Positions 54,033 to 62,992 of a DNA stretch of 64,000 nucleotides are shown here, one piece after another (position 1 is the stretch's first letter; each line of letters starts with the position of its first letter). The notes beneath the pieces were generated by a model. The model was not told the origin of the DNA, made no database searches, and saw only the letters and a list, made by a program, of their open reading frames with translations. The stretch comes from Castellaniella sp049671645 (GTDB lineage: Bacteria > Pseudomonadota > Gammaproteobacteria > Burkholderiales > Burkholderiaceae_B), in the NCBI RefSeq assembly GCF_049671645.1, contig NZ_JBATVG010000008.1, positions 62,001 through 126,000 of the forward strand, given 5' to 3'. Made by a program: the position numbers and the translations under genes.

Positions 54033-54087
54033 AAAAAAGCCCCCACGGGCGGCGGCAAGCGAGCTTCAGCCTGCGCAGCGTGGGGGC
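54033..54087 (-). terminator. Intrinsic terminator of purA
   Basis: On the minus strand GCCCCCACG (54079-54087) pairs with CGTGGGGGC (54039-54047) across a 31-base loop, followed at once by TTTTTT (54033-54038). It begins 15 bases after the purA stop. Confidence 0.85.
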
Positions 54088-54102
54088 CGCCATTGTGCCG
54101 CC

Positions 54103-55398
54103 TTACCCCTGGAAGGGGTGGCGCAGCACGATGGTCTCCAGCCGGTCCGGACCGGTCGAGACCATATCGATCGGCACATCGCAGACTTCGGCGATGCGTT
54201 CCAGGTAGCGCCGGGCATTGATGGGCAGCTTGTCGTATTCGGTGATGCCCACCGTGGATTCCGACCAGCCCGCCATTTCCTCCAGGACGGGCTCGGCTTC
54301 GGCGGCCGCATGGGCGCCATAGGGCAGCACGTCCAGGAATTGACCCTTGTAGCGGTAGCCCACGCCGATCTTGATCTGCTCGACGCCGTCGAGCACGTCG
54401 AGCTTCGTGATGCACAGGCCCGTCAGGCCATTGATCATGACCGAACGCTTCATGGCGGCGCCGTCGAACCAGCCGCAACGGCGGGGGCGTCCGGTCACGG
54501 AACCGAATTCCTTGCCCACCGTGGCCAGGCGCAGGCCGGTGTCGTCCAGCAATTCAGTGGGGAACGGCCCCGAGCCCACCCGGGTGGTGTAGGCCTTGGC
54601 GATGCCCAGCACGTAGTCCAGCGCCTGCGGCCCGACACCCGTGCCGGCCGCGGCGGCGCCCGCCACGCAGTTGCTGCTGGTGACGAAGGGATAGGTGCCG
54701 TGATCGATGTCCAGCAAAGTGCCTTGGGCGCCTTCGAACAACAGGTTGTGACCGGCCTTGCGGGCGATGTGGATGTTGCTGGAGACGTCGGCCACCATGG
54801 GCTCGATCTGCGGCGCCAGCGCCATGACCTGGTCACGCACCTGGCTGGCCTCGACGGCCTTGGCGCCCAGGTATTGGGTCAGGACGAAGTTGTGGTAGTC
54901 CAGCACTTCGGCCAGTTTCTCGTCGAAGACGGCCGGATCGTACAGATCCTGCACGCGCAAAGCGCGGCGGGCGACCTTGTCCTCGTAGGCGGGGCCGATG
55001 CCGCGCCCCGTGGTGCCGATCTTGCCCTCGCCCTTGCGGGCTTCGCGGGCCTGGTCCAGCGCCACGTGATACGGCAGGATCAGCGGGCAGGCCGAGGAAA
55101 TCTGCAGCCGCGAACGCACGTCCAGGCCGGCGGCTTCGAGTTCGCCGATTTCGGCCAGCAGGGCTTCGGGCGACAGCACCACCCCATTGCCCACATAGCA
55201 GGTCACGTGAGGATGCATGATGCCCGACGGGATCAGGCGCAAAATGGTCTTGCGGCCATTGATCCACAGCGTATGGCCGGCATTGTGCCCACCTTGAAAG
55301 CGCACGACCCCCTGGGCGGACTCGGCGAGCCAATCCACGATCTTGCCCTTGCCTTCGTCACCCCACTGGGTGCCAATCACGACGATGTTCTTGCTCAT
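54103..55398 (-). CDS. purA: Adenylosuccinate synthetase
   Basis: PurA makes adenylosuccinate from IMP, aspartate and GTP in AMP synthesis. The 431-residue protein has the P-loop VVIGTQWGDEGKGKIVD, FQGGHNAGHTLWINGRK, GTTGRGIGPAYEDKVARRAL and the DGVEQIKIGVGYRYKG region. The start at 55398 gives the usual MSKNIVVIG; the frame is open further upstream but unrelated. It follows hisZ after 55 bases. Confidence 0.97.
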   Translation of the reverse strand: MSKNIVVIGTQWGDEGKGKIVDWLAESAQGVVRFQGGHNAGHTLWINGRKTILRLIPSGIMHPHVTCYVGNGVVLSPEALLAEIGELEAAGLDVRSRLQISSACPLILPYHVALDQAREARKGEGKIGTTGRGIGPAYEDKVARRALRVQDLYDPAVFDEKLAEVLDYHNFVLTQYLGAKAVEASQVRDQVMALAPQIEPMVADVSSNIHIARKAGHNLLFEGAQGTLLDIDHGTYPFVTSSNCVAGAAAAGTGVGPQALDYVLGIAKAYTTRVGSGPFPTELLDDTGLRLATVGKEFGSVTGRPRRCGWFDGAAMKRSVMINGLTGLCITKLDVLDGVEQIKIGVGYRYKGQFLDVLPYGAHAAAEAEPVLEEMAGWSESTVGITEYDKLPINARRYLERIAEVCDVPIDMVSTGPDRLETIVLRHPFQG

Positions 55399-55453
55399 AA
55401 GCCTTGCTTGTGGCAGCACCATGCCGCCTTGGGAAACGAATAAGTTTATACCA

Positions 55454-56620
55454 TCAGACGCCGAGCGTCCGCAGGACCCAACCGCCATCGGCCAGGACCA
55501 GTTCCTGGTCGATCCGGAATTCATCGTACTGCTGCGGTTCTCCCGGCAGGCTCTGGATGACGATGTGGCCTTGCGCCCGCAGCGTGCCGATCACCTGGGT
55601 CAAAGCCGGATTGTCCGACCAGGGCGCCCGGATCGCCCGGGCGCGCTGCGCATCGGGCAGGCCGGCCGAGAGCTTGCGCAAATCCAGACTGAAGCCGGTG
55701 GCCGGACGCGCGCGGCCGAACTTTCGACCGATGCCGTCGTAGCGCCCGCCGCGCACCAGCGCGTCGTGCCAGCCCGCGGCATAAATCGAGAAAACAACGC
55801 CGGAGTGATAGCCGTAGCTGCCCCCCATATCGGCCAGATCGATGGCGATGGGCGCATCCGGCAACGCCGTGCACAGGGTGCGCAAGGCATCCAGGGCGGC
55901 ATGCACGGCCGGCAGATCCGGCAGGCACTGCCGCGCGCGATCGACCACCGACAGATCCCCATACAAGGTCGTCAGCGTCCGCAAGGCCTGGCGCGTATCG
56001 GCGCGCGCCCGGGTTTCGACGCACAAGGCGTCCAGCCCCGGAACGTCTTTGGCGCTGAGCAGGTCGTAGACCATATTGGCGACCTCCGCCAAAGCGGGGT
56101 CCGCATCGACCAGCGCACGCCCCACGCCGGGATGATTCAGATCCAGGCGCGGCTGCAGAACCCCCGCGCGGCGCACGGAATCCAGGGCCAGCCGCACGCA
56201 TTCGATATCGGCCTGGACACCCGCATGGCCGAATATTTCCGCTCCGATCTGCAGCAGTTCGCGATCCGAGGTCAGACCCGCCGGCCGGGTATGGACGACC
56301 GGGCCGCAATAACACAGACGCGTCACCCCGGGGCGATTGAGCAGATGGGCATCGATGCGCGACACCTGCACCGTCATGTCGGCTCGCACGCCCATGGTCA
56401 GCCCCGAAAGCTGATCGACCAGTTTGCAGGTGCGCAGGCGCAGGGCCTCGTCGTCGACCAGCATCAGGGAATCCAGATATTCCACCATGGGCGGCGCGAC
56501 CAGTTCGAACCCGTAGGTGCGATACAGATCAAGCAGTTCACGACGCAGCTCTTCGATGCGTCGCGCTTCGGCGGGCAGGATGTCCGACAGATTTTCCGGC
56601 AGCAGCCAGTTCGACATCAT
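55454..56620 (-). CDS. hisZ: ATP phosphoribosyltransferase regulatory subunit HisZ
   Basis: HisZ is a catalytically inactive histidyl-tRNA-synthetase-like subunit that activates the short HisG enzyme in the first step of histidine synthesis. The 388-residue protein keeps class II synthetase motifs (WLLPENLSDILPAEARRIEE; VRADMTVQVSRIDAHLLN) but lacks an anticodon-binding domain. It lies between hflC and purA, a common betaproteobacterial order. Two adjacent ATGs compete for the start. Confidence 0.92.
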   Translation of the reverse strand: MMSNWLLPENLSDILPAEARRIEELRRELLDLYRTYGFELVAPPMVEYLDSLMLVDDEALRLRTCKLVDQLSGLTMGVRADMTVQVSRIDAHLLNRPGVTRLCYCGPVVHTRPAGLTSDRELLQIGAEIFGHAGVQADIECVRLALDSVRRAGVLQPRLDLNHPGVGRALVDADPALAEVANMVYDLLSAKDVPGLDALCVETRARADTRQALRTLTTLYGDLSVVDRARQCLPDLPAVHAALDALRTLCTALPDAPIAIDLADMGGSYGYHSGVVFSIYAAGWHDALVRGGRYDGIGRKFGRARPATGFSLDLRKLSAGLPDAQRARAIRAPWSDNPALTQVIGTLRAQGHIVIQSLPGEPQQYDEFRIDQELVLADGGWVLRTLGV

Positions 56621-56645
56621 GGGTTGTTATTCCAAAATCACAGCC

Positions 56646-56678
56646 AAAAGAAAGCGGCCCGGCACCCGGCCAGGCCGC
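56646..56678 (-). terminator. Intrinsic terminator of the hfl operon
   Basis: On the minus strand GCGGCC-T-GGC (56669-56678) pairs with GCC-G-GGCCGC (56654-56663) around CGGGT and is followed by TTTCTTTT. It begins 14 bases after the hflC stop and separates hfl from hisZ. Confidence 0.8.
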
Positions 56679-56691
56679 CCGTCGGTACTGT

Positions 56692-57582
56692 CTAGCGCGT
56701 GGCCGGCTTGCTGCCGGGAGCGCGGTCCCAATAACGGAAGAAATCCGAATCGGGGCTGAGCACCAAGGTGCTGTCGTGCCCGGAGAAGGAGGAACGATAG
56801 GCATCCAGGCTCTTGTAGAAACTATAGAACTCGGGGTCCTTGCCATAGGAGGCCGCATAGATGGCGGCCGCCGTGGCGTCGCCCTCGCCCCGCTTGGCCT
56901 GGGATTCGGCATACGCCTTGGCCAGGATTTCCTGGCGCTTGCGGTCGGCCTCGGCGCGGATTCGTTCGCTGTCGGCGGCGCCGCTGGCCCGCAGGCGGTT
57001 GGCTTCCTGCTTGCGCTCGGCTTCCATGCGGCGATAGACCGATTCGGAAATTTCCGGCGCGAAATCGATGCGGCGCAGCCGCACGTCCACGACATCCACC
57101 CCCAGAGGCCTTGCCCGCTGGGCCACCGAAGACTGGATTTCCTTCATGATGGTGTCGCGATCGCTGGAGACGACCTGCTTGACCGTGCGCACGTTCACCG
57201 CCGCATTCAGGGCATCCCGGATCTGGGCCTGCAGACGTTCGACGGCCGCCCCGCTGTTGGCGCCGAACGTGACGTAGTACAGACGCGGATCGGCAATGCG
57301 CCATTTGACGAACGAGTCGATCAGCAGGTTTTTCTTTTCAGCCGTCTGGATGCGTTCCGGATCGCGGGTTTCAATGGTCTGCAGGCGCTTGTCCAGATAG
57401 ACCACGTTTTCAAACGGAGGCGGATACTTGAAATACAGGCCGGGCTCGGTGATGGTTTCACGCACTTCGCCCAGGGCAAACAGCAGGGCCGAGTCCCGTT
57501 CCCGCACGACGAACAGGCAGGAGGACAAGGCGGCCACCAACAGGACCAGACCGACCAGGGCAGGGAAAAAACGTTGCATCAT
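56692..57582 (-). CDS. hflC: FtsH protease modulator HflC
   Basis: HflC forms with HflK a membrane complex that surrounds and restrains the FtsH protease. The 296-residue protein has an N-terminal transmembrane anchor (about 5-24), then an SPFH/prohibitin domain (VVRERDSALLFALGEVRETI; LLIDSFVKWRIADPRLYYVT) and a coiled-coil region rich in Ala/Glu/Arg (about 185-240). It starts 6 bases after hflK. GGAG precedes the ATG. Confidence 0.95.
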   Translation of the reverse strand: MMQRFFPALVGLVLLVAALSSCLFVVRERDSALLFALGEVRETITEPGLYFKYPPPFENVVYLDKRLQTIETRDPERIQTAEKKNLLIDSFVKWRIADPRLYYVTFGANSGAAVERLQAQIRDALNAAVNVRTVKQVVSSDRDTIMKEIQSSVAQRARPLGVDVVDVRLRRIDFAPEISESVYRRMEAERKQEANRLRASGAADSERIRAEADRKRQEILAKAYAESQAKRGEGDATAAAIYAASYGKDPEFYSFYKSLDAYRSSFSGHDSTLVLSPDSDFFRYWDRAPGSKPATR

Positions 57583-57588
57583 GGGCTC

Positions 57589-58932
57589 CTAGTTCGAGTA
57601 CGGGCTGCGCATCAGCGAATCCAGCCCCGATGGCACGCCTCGGGCGGCGGGACGCCCCGAGGACGGCGCGCTCTTGGACGCCGCCTGGGCGGCGCCGGCG
57701 CCGGCCGTGCTGACGGTGGAGCTGCTGGATGAAGACGAGCCCGAGGCCCCCGAAGACGAATCCGACGAAGCCGCGCTGCCCGAACCGGCAGCCGGGCCGC
57801 TGCGGGCGGCCTGCTGCATGATCTTGTCCAGCGGCAGGTACAGCATGTTGTTGCCCACCGGAGCGTCGATCATGACCTTCGCCGTATCGCTGAAAATATC
57901 CTGCATGGTTTCCAGATACATGCGCTCGCGGGTAATGGCCGGCGCCTTGGCGTATTCGGACGCCACGCTATCGAAGCGCGAGGTATTGCCCTGGGCCTGC
58001 CCGATGACCTGGGCGCTGTAGCCTTCGGCTTCCTGGATCATGCGGGCGGACTGGCCTTCCGCCTCCGGCAGGACCTTGCTGGCGTAGGCATTGCCCTCGT
58101 TGATCTGGCGTTCGCGATCCTGCCCGGCCTTGACGGCATCGTCGAACGCGGCCTGGACCTGTTCGGGCGGCTGCACGTTCTGGATGGCGACCGTGGAAAT
58201 CTGAATGCCGGTCTGGTAGCGATCGAGAATGCTTTGCGCCAGCGCCTGGACTTCGGTGGCGACCTCGGTGCGGCCCGAATACAGGACGAAGTCCATGGGC
58301 TTGCGGCCGACGATTTCCCGCATGGCGGTTTCGGCGGCCTGACGCACGGACTCATCGGGCTGGCTGGTGTTGAACAGATAGGCCGGCGCCCCGTCGGGCC
58401 GCAGGCGATACTGCACCACGAACTGCACATCAATGATGTTTTCGTCGTTGGTCAGCATCAGGGATTCGGACAGGACCTTGTTGCGCGCCGACCCGCGGAA
58501 ACCGACCTCGAAGGTGCGCAACTGGGAAATATTGACGTCCTGCGAGTTTTCGATCGGGTACGGCAAACGCCACTGCAGGCCAGGGTTCAGGGTGTGGATG
58601 TATTTGCCGAAGCGCGTGACGACGGCGACCTGACCTTCCTGGACGATCATGAAACCGCTGGCCAGCCACAACAGGATGGCGGCAATGATCAGCAGCAGGA
58701 TGAATTTCGGCGAAGGCCCCGGCAGCGACGGCAGGCCGCCGCCCGAGGGCATGCGCGGACCGCGCCCCCCGCCGCGCTTGCCGAACAGGCCCGACAGGCG
58801 TTTGTTGAAATCGCGCCAGACCTCGTCCAGGTCGGGAGGCCCGCCGGCGGGGTTCGGTTTGTTGGAAGGCTCGTTGTCCTGATTTTGCTGACCGCGCCCC
58901 CAGCCCGGATCATTCAGGTTGAACAGTTTCAT
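57589..58932 (-). CDS. hflK: FtsH protease modulator HflK
   Basis: Partner of HflC, 447 residues. A Gly/Pro-rich cytosolic N-terminus (about 1-75; FGKRGGGRGPRMPSGGGLPS) leads to a transmembrane helix (about 77-95) and the SPFH domain (GQVAVVTRFGKYIHTLNPGL; VQFVVQYRLRPDGAPAYLFN). The last 55 residues form a long Ser/Ala-rich tail with an eight-residue Ser run, longer than in E. coli. It overlaps the hflX 3' end by 23 bases. Confidence 0.95.
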   Translation of the reverse strand: MKLFNLNDPGWGRGQQNQDNEPSNKPNPAGGPPDLDEVWRDFNKRLSGLFGKRGGGRGPRMPSGGGLPSLPGPSPKFILLLIIAAILLWLASGFMIVQEGQVAVVTRFGKYIHTLNPGLQWRLPYPIENSQDVNISQLRTFEVGFRGSARNKVLSESLMLTNDENIIDVQFVVQYRLRPDGAPAYLFNTSQPDESVRQAAETAMREIVGRKPMDFVLYSGRTEVATEVQALAQSILDRYQTGIQISTVAIQNVQPPEQVQAAFDDAVKAGQDRERQINEGNAYASKVLPEAEGQSARMIQEAEGYSAQVIGQAQGNTSRFDSVASEYAKAPAITRERMYLETMQDIFSDTAKVMIDAPVGNNMLYLPLDKIMQQAARSGPAAGSGSAASSDSSSGASGSSSSSSSTVSTAGAGAAQAASKSAPSSGRPAARGVPSGLDSLMRSPYSN

Positions 58933-60013
58933 TCCACGCATTGTTTCCCGTAGGCCCCCCAAATTCTGCAATCGACTGCCGCAAGCCGTCCAGACCGCTG
59001 CGCTGCAGCGCACTGACAAAGACTCGCGCAATCGTACCATGTTCGTTTCGTTCGACCCGGGGATCATACCCGGCCGTGTCGATTTTGTTATAGACCCGGA
59101 TCTGCGGAATTTCATCCGCGCCAATGTCCTTCAGCACCTTGTTGACTTCGGCCGCCTGCTCGTCGCGCTGCGGACTGGCGGCATCGATGACGTGCAGCAG
59201 CAGGTCCGCATGCACGGTTTCTTCCAGGGTGGCCCGAAAGGCGGCGATCAGGGTGGGCGGCAAGGAGCGGATGAAACCCACCGTATCGGACACCACGACC
59301 TGCCCCGCCCCTTCGATCCAGACCCTGCGCGTGGTCGTGTCCAGGGTGGCGAAGAGCTGGTCGGCGGCATAGGCGTCGGCCCGGGTCAAGGCGTTGAACA
59401 GCGTCGATTTCCCGGCATTGGTATACCCCACCAGCGACACCGACAAGGTCTGTCCGCGCACCCTGGCCCGTCGCTGGGTCAGGCGCTGGCGCTGGACCCG
59501 GTCCAGGCGTTCACGCAAAGCCCGCACCCGGACACCGATCAGGCGGCGGTCGGTCTCCAACTGGGATTCACCGGGCCCGCGCACGCCGATGCCGCCCCGC
59601 TGACGCTCCAGGTGGGTCCACAAGCGGGTCAACCGGGTGGACAGGTGCTGCAACTGCGCCAGTTCCACCTGCAGCTTGCCTTCATGGCTCTTGGCCCGCA
59701 AGGCGAAAATATCCAGAATCAGGGCGACGCGATCCACGACCCGGACCTGGAGCTGACGTTCCAGGTTGCGCTGCTGGGCCGGGCTGAGCGGGTGATCGAA
59801 CAGCACGACCTCGGCGTCCGTGGCCTTGACCAGGGCGGCGGCTTCCTCGATTTTGCCGGAACCGATGAACCCGGCCGCATCCGGCCGGCTGCGTCGCGCC
59901 ACCAGGACCTCGGCGATCTCGGCCCCCGCGCCCTGCGCCAGCATCAGGAATTCTTCGGCATGCGCCGCGTAATCCAGTTCACCCAGGTCCACGCTGATGA
60001 CCAGAGCGTTCAT
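58910..60013 (-). CDS. hflX: Ribosome-splitting GTPase HflX
   Basis: A 367-residue GTPase that rescues stalled ribosomes. The N-terminal HflX domain ends in the signature GIGVRGPGESQLETDRR. The G domain has G1 LVGYTNAGKSTLFNALT, G3 DTVGFIRSLPP and G4 YNKID. The start at 60013 begins the conserved MNALVISVDLGE; an open upstream stretch has no similarity. It follows hfq across 171 bases that contain a terminator-like stem. Confidence 0.95.
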   Translation of the reverse strand: MNALVISVDLGELDYAAHAEEFLMLAQGAGAEIAEVLVARRSRPDAAGFIGSGKIEEAAALVKATDAEVVLFDHPLSPAQQRNLERQLQVRVVDRVALILDIFALRAKSHEGKLQVELAQLQHLSTRLTRLWTHLERQRGGIGVRGPGESQLETDRRLIGVRVRALRERLDRVQRQRLTQRRARVRGQTLSVSLVGYTNAGKSTLFNALTRADAYAADQLFATLDTTTRRVWIEGAGQVVVSDTVGFIRSLPPTLIAAFRATLEETVHADLLLHVIDAASPQRDEQAAEVNKVLKDIGADEIPQIRVYNKIDTAGYDPRVERNEHGTIARVFVSALQRSGLDGLRQSIAEFGGPTGNNAWNETVQPE

Positions 60014-60120
60014 GATTCCCGCCTCGCGGCCTGCATGCCGCTCGGATTCGTGAGGCGGGGCATGGCCCCCACGGGCAAAAACCCGTCCTGTCTCATCCCC
60101 CACGCTGCTGGCGAAGCAAC

Positions 60121-60157
60121 AAAAGCAATGCCCGCCGGTGCGGGCCGCACGGCGGGC
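60121..60157 (-). terminator. Terminator-like hairpin after hfq
   Basis: On the minus strand GCCCGCCG (60150-60157) pairs with CGGCGGGC (60130-60137), with an inner TGCG/CGCA stem and one bulge. It is followed by ATTGCTTTTG. It starts 27 bases after the hfq stop and may attenuate transcription into hflX. Confidence 0.6.
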
Positions 60158-60184
60158 GATGGCGACACCGGATCAGCCAGGAAA

Positions 60185-60421
60185 TTATTCGGCAGAGTCG
60201 TCCACCTGAAAGGCAACCGGACGCGCCGGAACGACGGTGGAAATCGCGTGCTTGTAAACCATCTGCGTGACGGTGTTGCGCAGCAGCACGACGTACTGAT
60301 CGAAGGATTCGACCTGACCCTGCAATTTGATCCCATTGACCAGATAAATCGAGACAGGCACATGGTCCTTGCGCAAGGCGTTGAGAAACGGGTCTTGAAG
60401 AATTTGCCCTTTATTGCTCAT
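60185..60421 (-). CDS. hfq: RNA chaperone Hfq
   Basis: The hexameric Sm-like protein that pairs small RNAs with mRNAs, 78 residues. The Sm1 region is GIKLQGQVESFDQYVVLLRN and the Sm2 motif is YKHAISTVVP. The N-terminus QILQDPFLNALRKDHVPVSI is standard. The C-terminal tail is short and acidic (DDSAE). GGAG precedes the ATG; a possible -10 (TATAAC on the minus strand, 60444-60449) lies 23 bases upstream of it. Confidence 0.97.
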   Translation of the reverse strand: MSNKGQILQDPFLNALRKDHVPVSIYLVNGIKLQGQVESFDQYVVLLRNTVTQMVYKHAISTVVPARPVAFQVDDSAE

Positions 60422-60477
60422 GGACGAGGCTCCGGTTATTGACGTTATAGTACTTGGATTATTTTAATGCGATTCAC

Positions 60478-60511
60478 GCACTGCAGCACGGCCGCGACCG
60501 TGCTGCAGTGC
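60478..60511. terminator. Perfect 14-bp hairpin between hisC and hfq
   Basis: GCACTGCAGCACGG (60478-60491) pairs perfectly with 60498-60511 around a six-base loop. It lies 10 bases after the hisC stop and so probably ends the bamB-der-hisC transcript, though no direct T-tract follows. Confidence 0.65.
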
Positions 60512-60521
60512 ACTGAATTCA

Positions 60522-61598
60522 TCAAGCGGACAAGACGGCCTTCAGCGTATCACACAAGCGGATGCATTGTTCCGGCGTGCCCACGGTGATGCGCAGATAT
60601 TGTTCGATCCGCGGCGCCTGGAAGTGGCGCACCAGAATCCCCTGGTCGCGCAGTCCCCGGGCGATGACACCGGCGTCCTGGGTGCGATGGCGGGCGAAGA
60701 CGAAGTTCGCCTGCGACGGCAGGACGTCGAACCCCAGCGATTGCAGAGTCTCCGTCAAGGACTCCCGGGCGTTCACGACGGCATGCCGGGTGCGATCGAA
60801 CCAGGCTTCGTCTTCGATCGAAGCCTGGGCGCCGGCCAGCGCCACCCGATCCAGGGGGTAGGAATTGAAACTGTCCTTGACCCGCAGCAGGCCGGCCACC
60901 AGATCGGTCGACGCCAAGGCGTAACCCACGCGCAATCCCGCCAGGGACCGGGACTTGGACAGCGTATGGATCACCAACAGGTTGGGAAAGTCCTGCAGCA
61001 GGGCGGCGGCCGATTCCGCGCCGAAATCCACATAAGCCTCGTCCACCACGACGGCGCTGTCGGGGCGGGCCCGGGCGATGGCCGCGATCGCGTCCAGCCC
61101 CAGGCCACGGCCGGTCGGCGCGTTGGGGTTGGCAAAGATGATCCCGGCCGGTTCCTGTTCAGCGGCTTCCGTGTAATCGCTCACCCGCAGGGTGAAGTCG
61201 TCGGCCAGCGGAATCAGGCGATGCGGCACGTCGTAGAAACGGCAGTAGGTGCGATAGAAGCTGTAGGTGACGTCCGGCAGCCACAAGGGGCGCCCGCCTC
61301 GCAGGAACAAGGCATTGAACACGTGCGCCAGGATCTCGTCCGAGCCATTGCCCAGAAACACCTGATCGGCCTCCAGACGATAGCGCCGCGCGATGGCCTG
61401 GCGCAGGCCCAGGGCCTGGTAGTCCGGATACAGCCGCATGTCGTCGCCCAGCGCCGCCTGCATGGCCTCGATCGCCTTGGGCGAAGGCCCGTAGGGGTTC
61501 TCGTTGGTGTTGAGCTTGAGCAGGTTTGGAATCCGGGCCTGCTCGCCAGGCGTATAGGGAATCAGACCGGCGATGTGGTCGCTCCAGAGCGTGCTCAC
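60522..61598 (-). CDS. hisC: Histidinol-phosphate aminotransferase
   Basis: HisC transfers an amino group from glutamate to imidazole-acetol phosphate in histidine synthesis. The 358-residue fold-type I enzyme has LNTNENPYGPSPKAIEAM, FLGNGSDEILAHVFNALF, the PLP Asp/Tyr site VVVDEAYVDFG and the Schiff-base Lys in HTLSKSRSLAGLRVGYAL. The start overlaps the der stop by 4 bases (ATGA). Confidence 0.94.
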   Translation of the reverse strand: MSTLWSDHIAGLIPYTPGEQARIPNLLKLNTNENPYGPSPKAIEAMQAALGDDMRLYPDYQALGLRQAIARRYRLEADQVFLGNGSDEILAHVFNALFLRGGRPLWLPDVTYSFYRTYCRFYDVPHRLIPLADDFTLRVSDYTEAAEQEPAGIIFANPNAPTGRGLGLDAIAAIARARPDSAVVVDEAYVDFGAESAAALLQDFPNLLVIHTLSKSRSLAGLRVGYALASTDLVAGLLRVKDSFNSYPLDRVALAGAQASIEDEAWFDRTRHAVVNARESLTETLQSLGFDVLPSQANFVFARHRTQDAGVIARGLRDQGILVRHFQAPRIEQYLRITVGTPEQCIRLCDTLKAVLSA

Positions 61599-62992
61599 GA
61601 CTGCTTATCCTTCAGATAGGGGTTATGCGAGGATTTGAATTCGACGCTCAGGGGCGTTCCGGCCAGTTTGAAGGCATCGCGGAACTGGCCTTCCAGATAG
61701 CGCCGATAGGAATCCGGCACGGCGTCCAGCGCGTTGCCGTGAATGATGATGCGCGGCGGATTCTGCCCGCCCTGGTGCGCGTAACGCATCTTGGGCCGAA
61801 AGATGCCCTTGCGCGGCGGCGGCTGCTGCTCGATGGCGGCCTGCAGCGTGCGCGTCAGCTTCGGCGTCGACAGCTTTGCGAAGGCGGCCGCATGGGCGGC
61901 TTCGACGGCCTTGATGACCGGCCCCACCCCCTGCCCCTTCAGGGCGGACAGATGCAGCACCCGGGCAAAGGACAAAAACCGCAGTTTGCGTTCGTATTCG
62001 CGCTGAACCCATTCCCGCTGTTCGCTGTCGACGGCATCCCATTTGTTCAGTCCGACCACCAGGGCGCGGCCTGTCTCCAGTGCGAATCCGGCGATGTGGG
62101 CATCCTGGTCGGACACCCCGTCCTGGGCATCGATCAGCAAGAGCACGACATTGGCGGCCTCGATCGCCTGCAAGGTCTTGATGACGGAAAACTTCTCGAC
62201 GGTTTCAAAGACCTTGCCCCGGCGACGCAGGCCCGCCGTATCGATCAGGGTGTAGCGTCGACCCGCGCGCTCGAATTCGATTTCGATGGCATCGCGCGTG
62301 GTGCCCGGCAGGTCATAGGCGATCACGCGCTCTTCGCCCACGAGGGTATTGATCAGGGTGGACTTCCCGACGTTCGGCCGCCCGGCGATCGCCAGCTTGA
62401 TCCGATGATCGGGTTCGGCGCCGGGTTCCTGCGCCGATTCGTCCGTGGAGACTTCCGCCGCTGCCTGACGGGCCTGGGCCAACAGCGCGGCCAGGGCTTC
62501 GTCCACCAGGGCGGAGACCCCGTCGCCATGCGCGGCCGAAATGGCGTAGGGTTCGCCCAGTCCCAGCTCGTGAAACTGGGCCAGGTCGGCATGATCGCGC
62601 ATGCCTTCGGCCTTGTTCACGGCCAGCAGCACCCGCTGCCCGGTCTTGCGCAGCAGGCGGGCGATCTCATGGTCATGCGCGTTGATGCCTTCGCGCCCGT
62701 CCACCAGAAACAGCACGACATCGGATTCCGCGATGGCCTGCTCCGTCTGGCGGGCCATTTCGACCAGGATGCCGCGCGTGGCGACCGGCTCGAACCCCCC
62801 GGTATCCACCACGATGAACGGAAAATCGCCCACCCGGCCTTCGCCGTAATGCCGATCGCGGGTCAGGCCCGAAATATTCGCCACCAAGGCCGCGCGGGAG
62901 CGCGTCAGGCGGTTGAACAGGGTCGATTTGCCGACATTGGTGCGTCCGACCAGAGCCACCACCGGTTTGAAATGCAGATCAGTCACCGACAC
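61595..62992 (-). CDS. der: Ribosome-assembly GTPase Der (EngA)
   Basis: Der has two tandem G domains and a KH-like C-terminal domain and works in 50S assembly. In its 465 residues the first G domain has ALVGRTNVGKSTLFNRLTRS and VDTGGF; the second has AIAGRPNVGKSTLINTLVGE, IDTAGLRRRGKV and GLNKWD. The KH-like region follows about residue 370. It overlaps hisC by 4 bases and bamB by 14. Confidence 0.96.
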   Translation of the reverse strand: MSVTDLHFKPVVALVGRTNVGKSTLFNRLTRSRAALVANISGLTRDRHYGEGRVGDFPFIVVDTGGFEPVATRGILVEMARQTEQAIAESDVVLFLVDGREGINAHDHEIARLLRKTGQRVLLAVNKAEGMRDHADLAQFHELGLGEPYAISAAHGDGVSALVDEALAALLAQARQAAAEVSTDESAQEPGAEPDHRIKLAIAGRPNVGKSTLINTLVGEERVIAYDLPGTTRDAIEIEFERAGRRYTLIDTAGLRRRGKVFETVEKFSVIKTLQAIEAANVVLLLIDAQDGVSDQDAHIAGFALETGRALVVGLNKWDAVDSEQREWVQREYERKLRFLSFARVLHLSALKGQGVGPVIKAVEAAHAAAFAKLSTPKLTRTLQAAIEQQPPPRKGIFRPKMRYAHQGGQNPPRIIIHGNALDAVPDSYRRYLEGQFRDAFKLAGTPLSVEFKSSHNPYLKDKQS

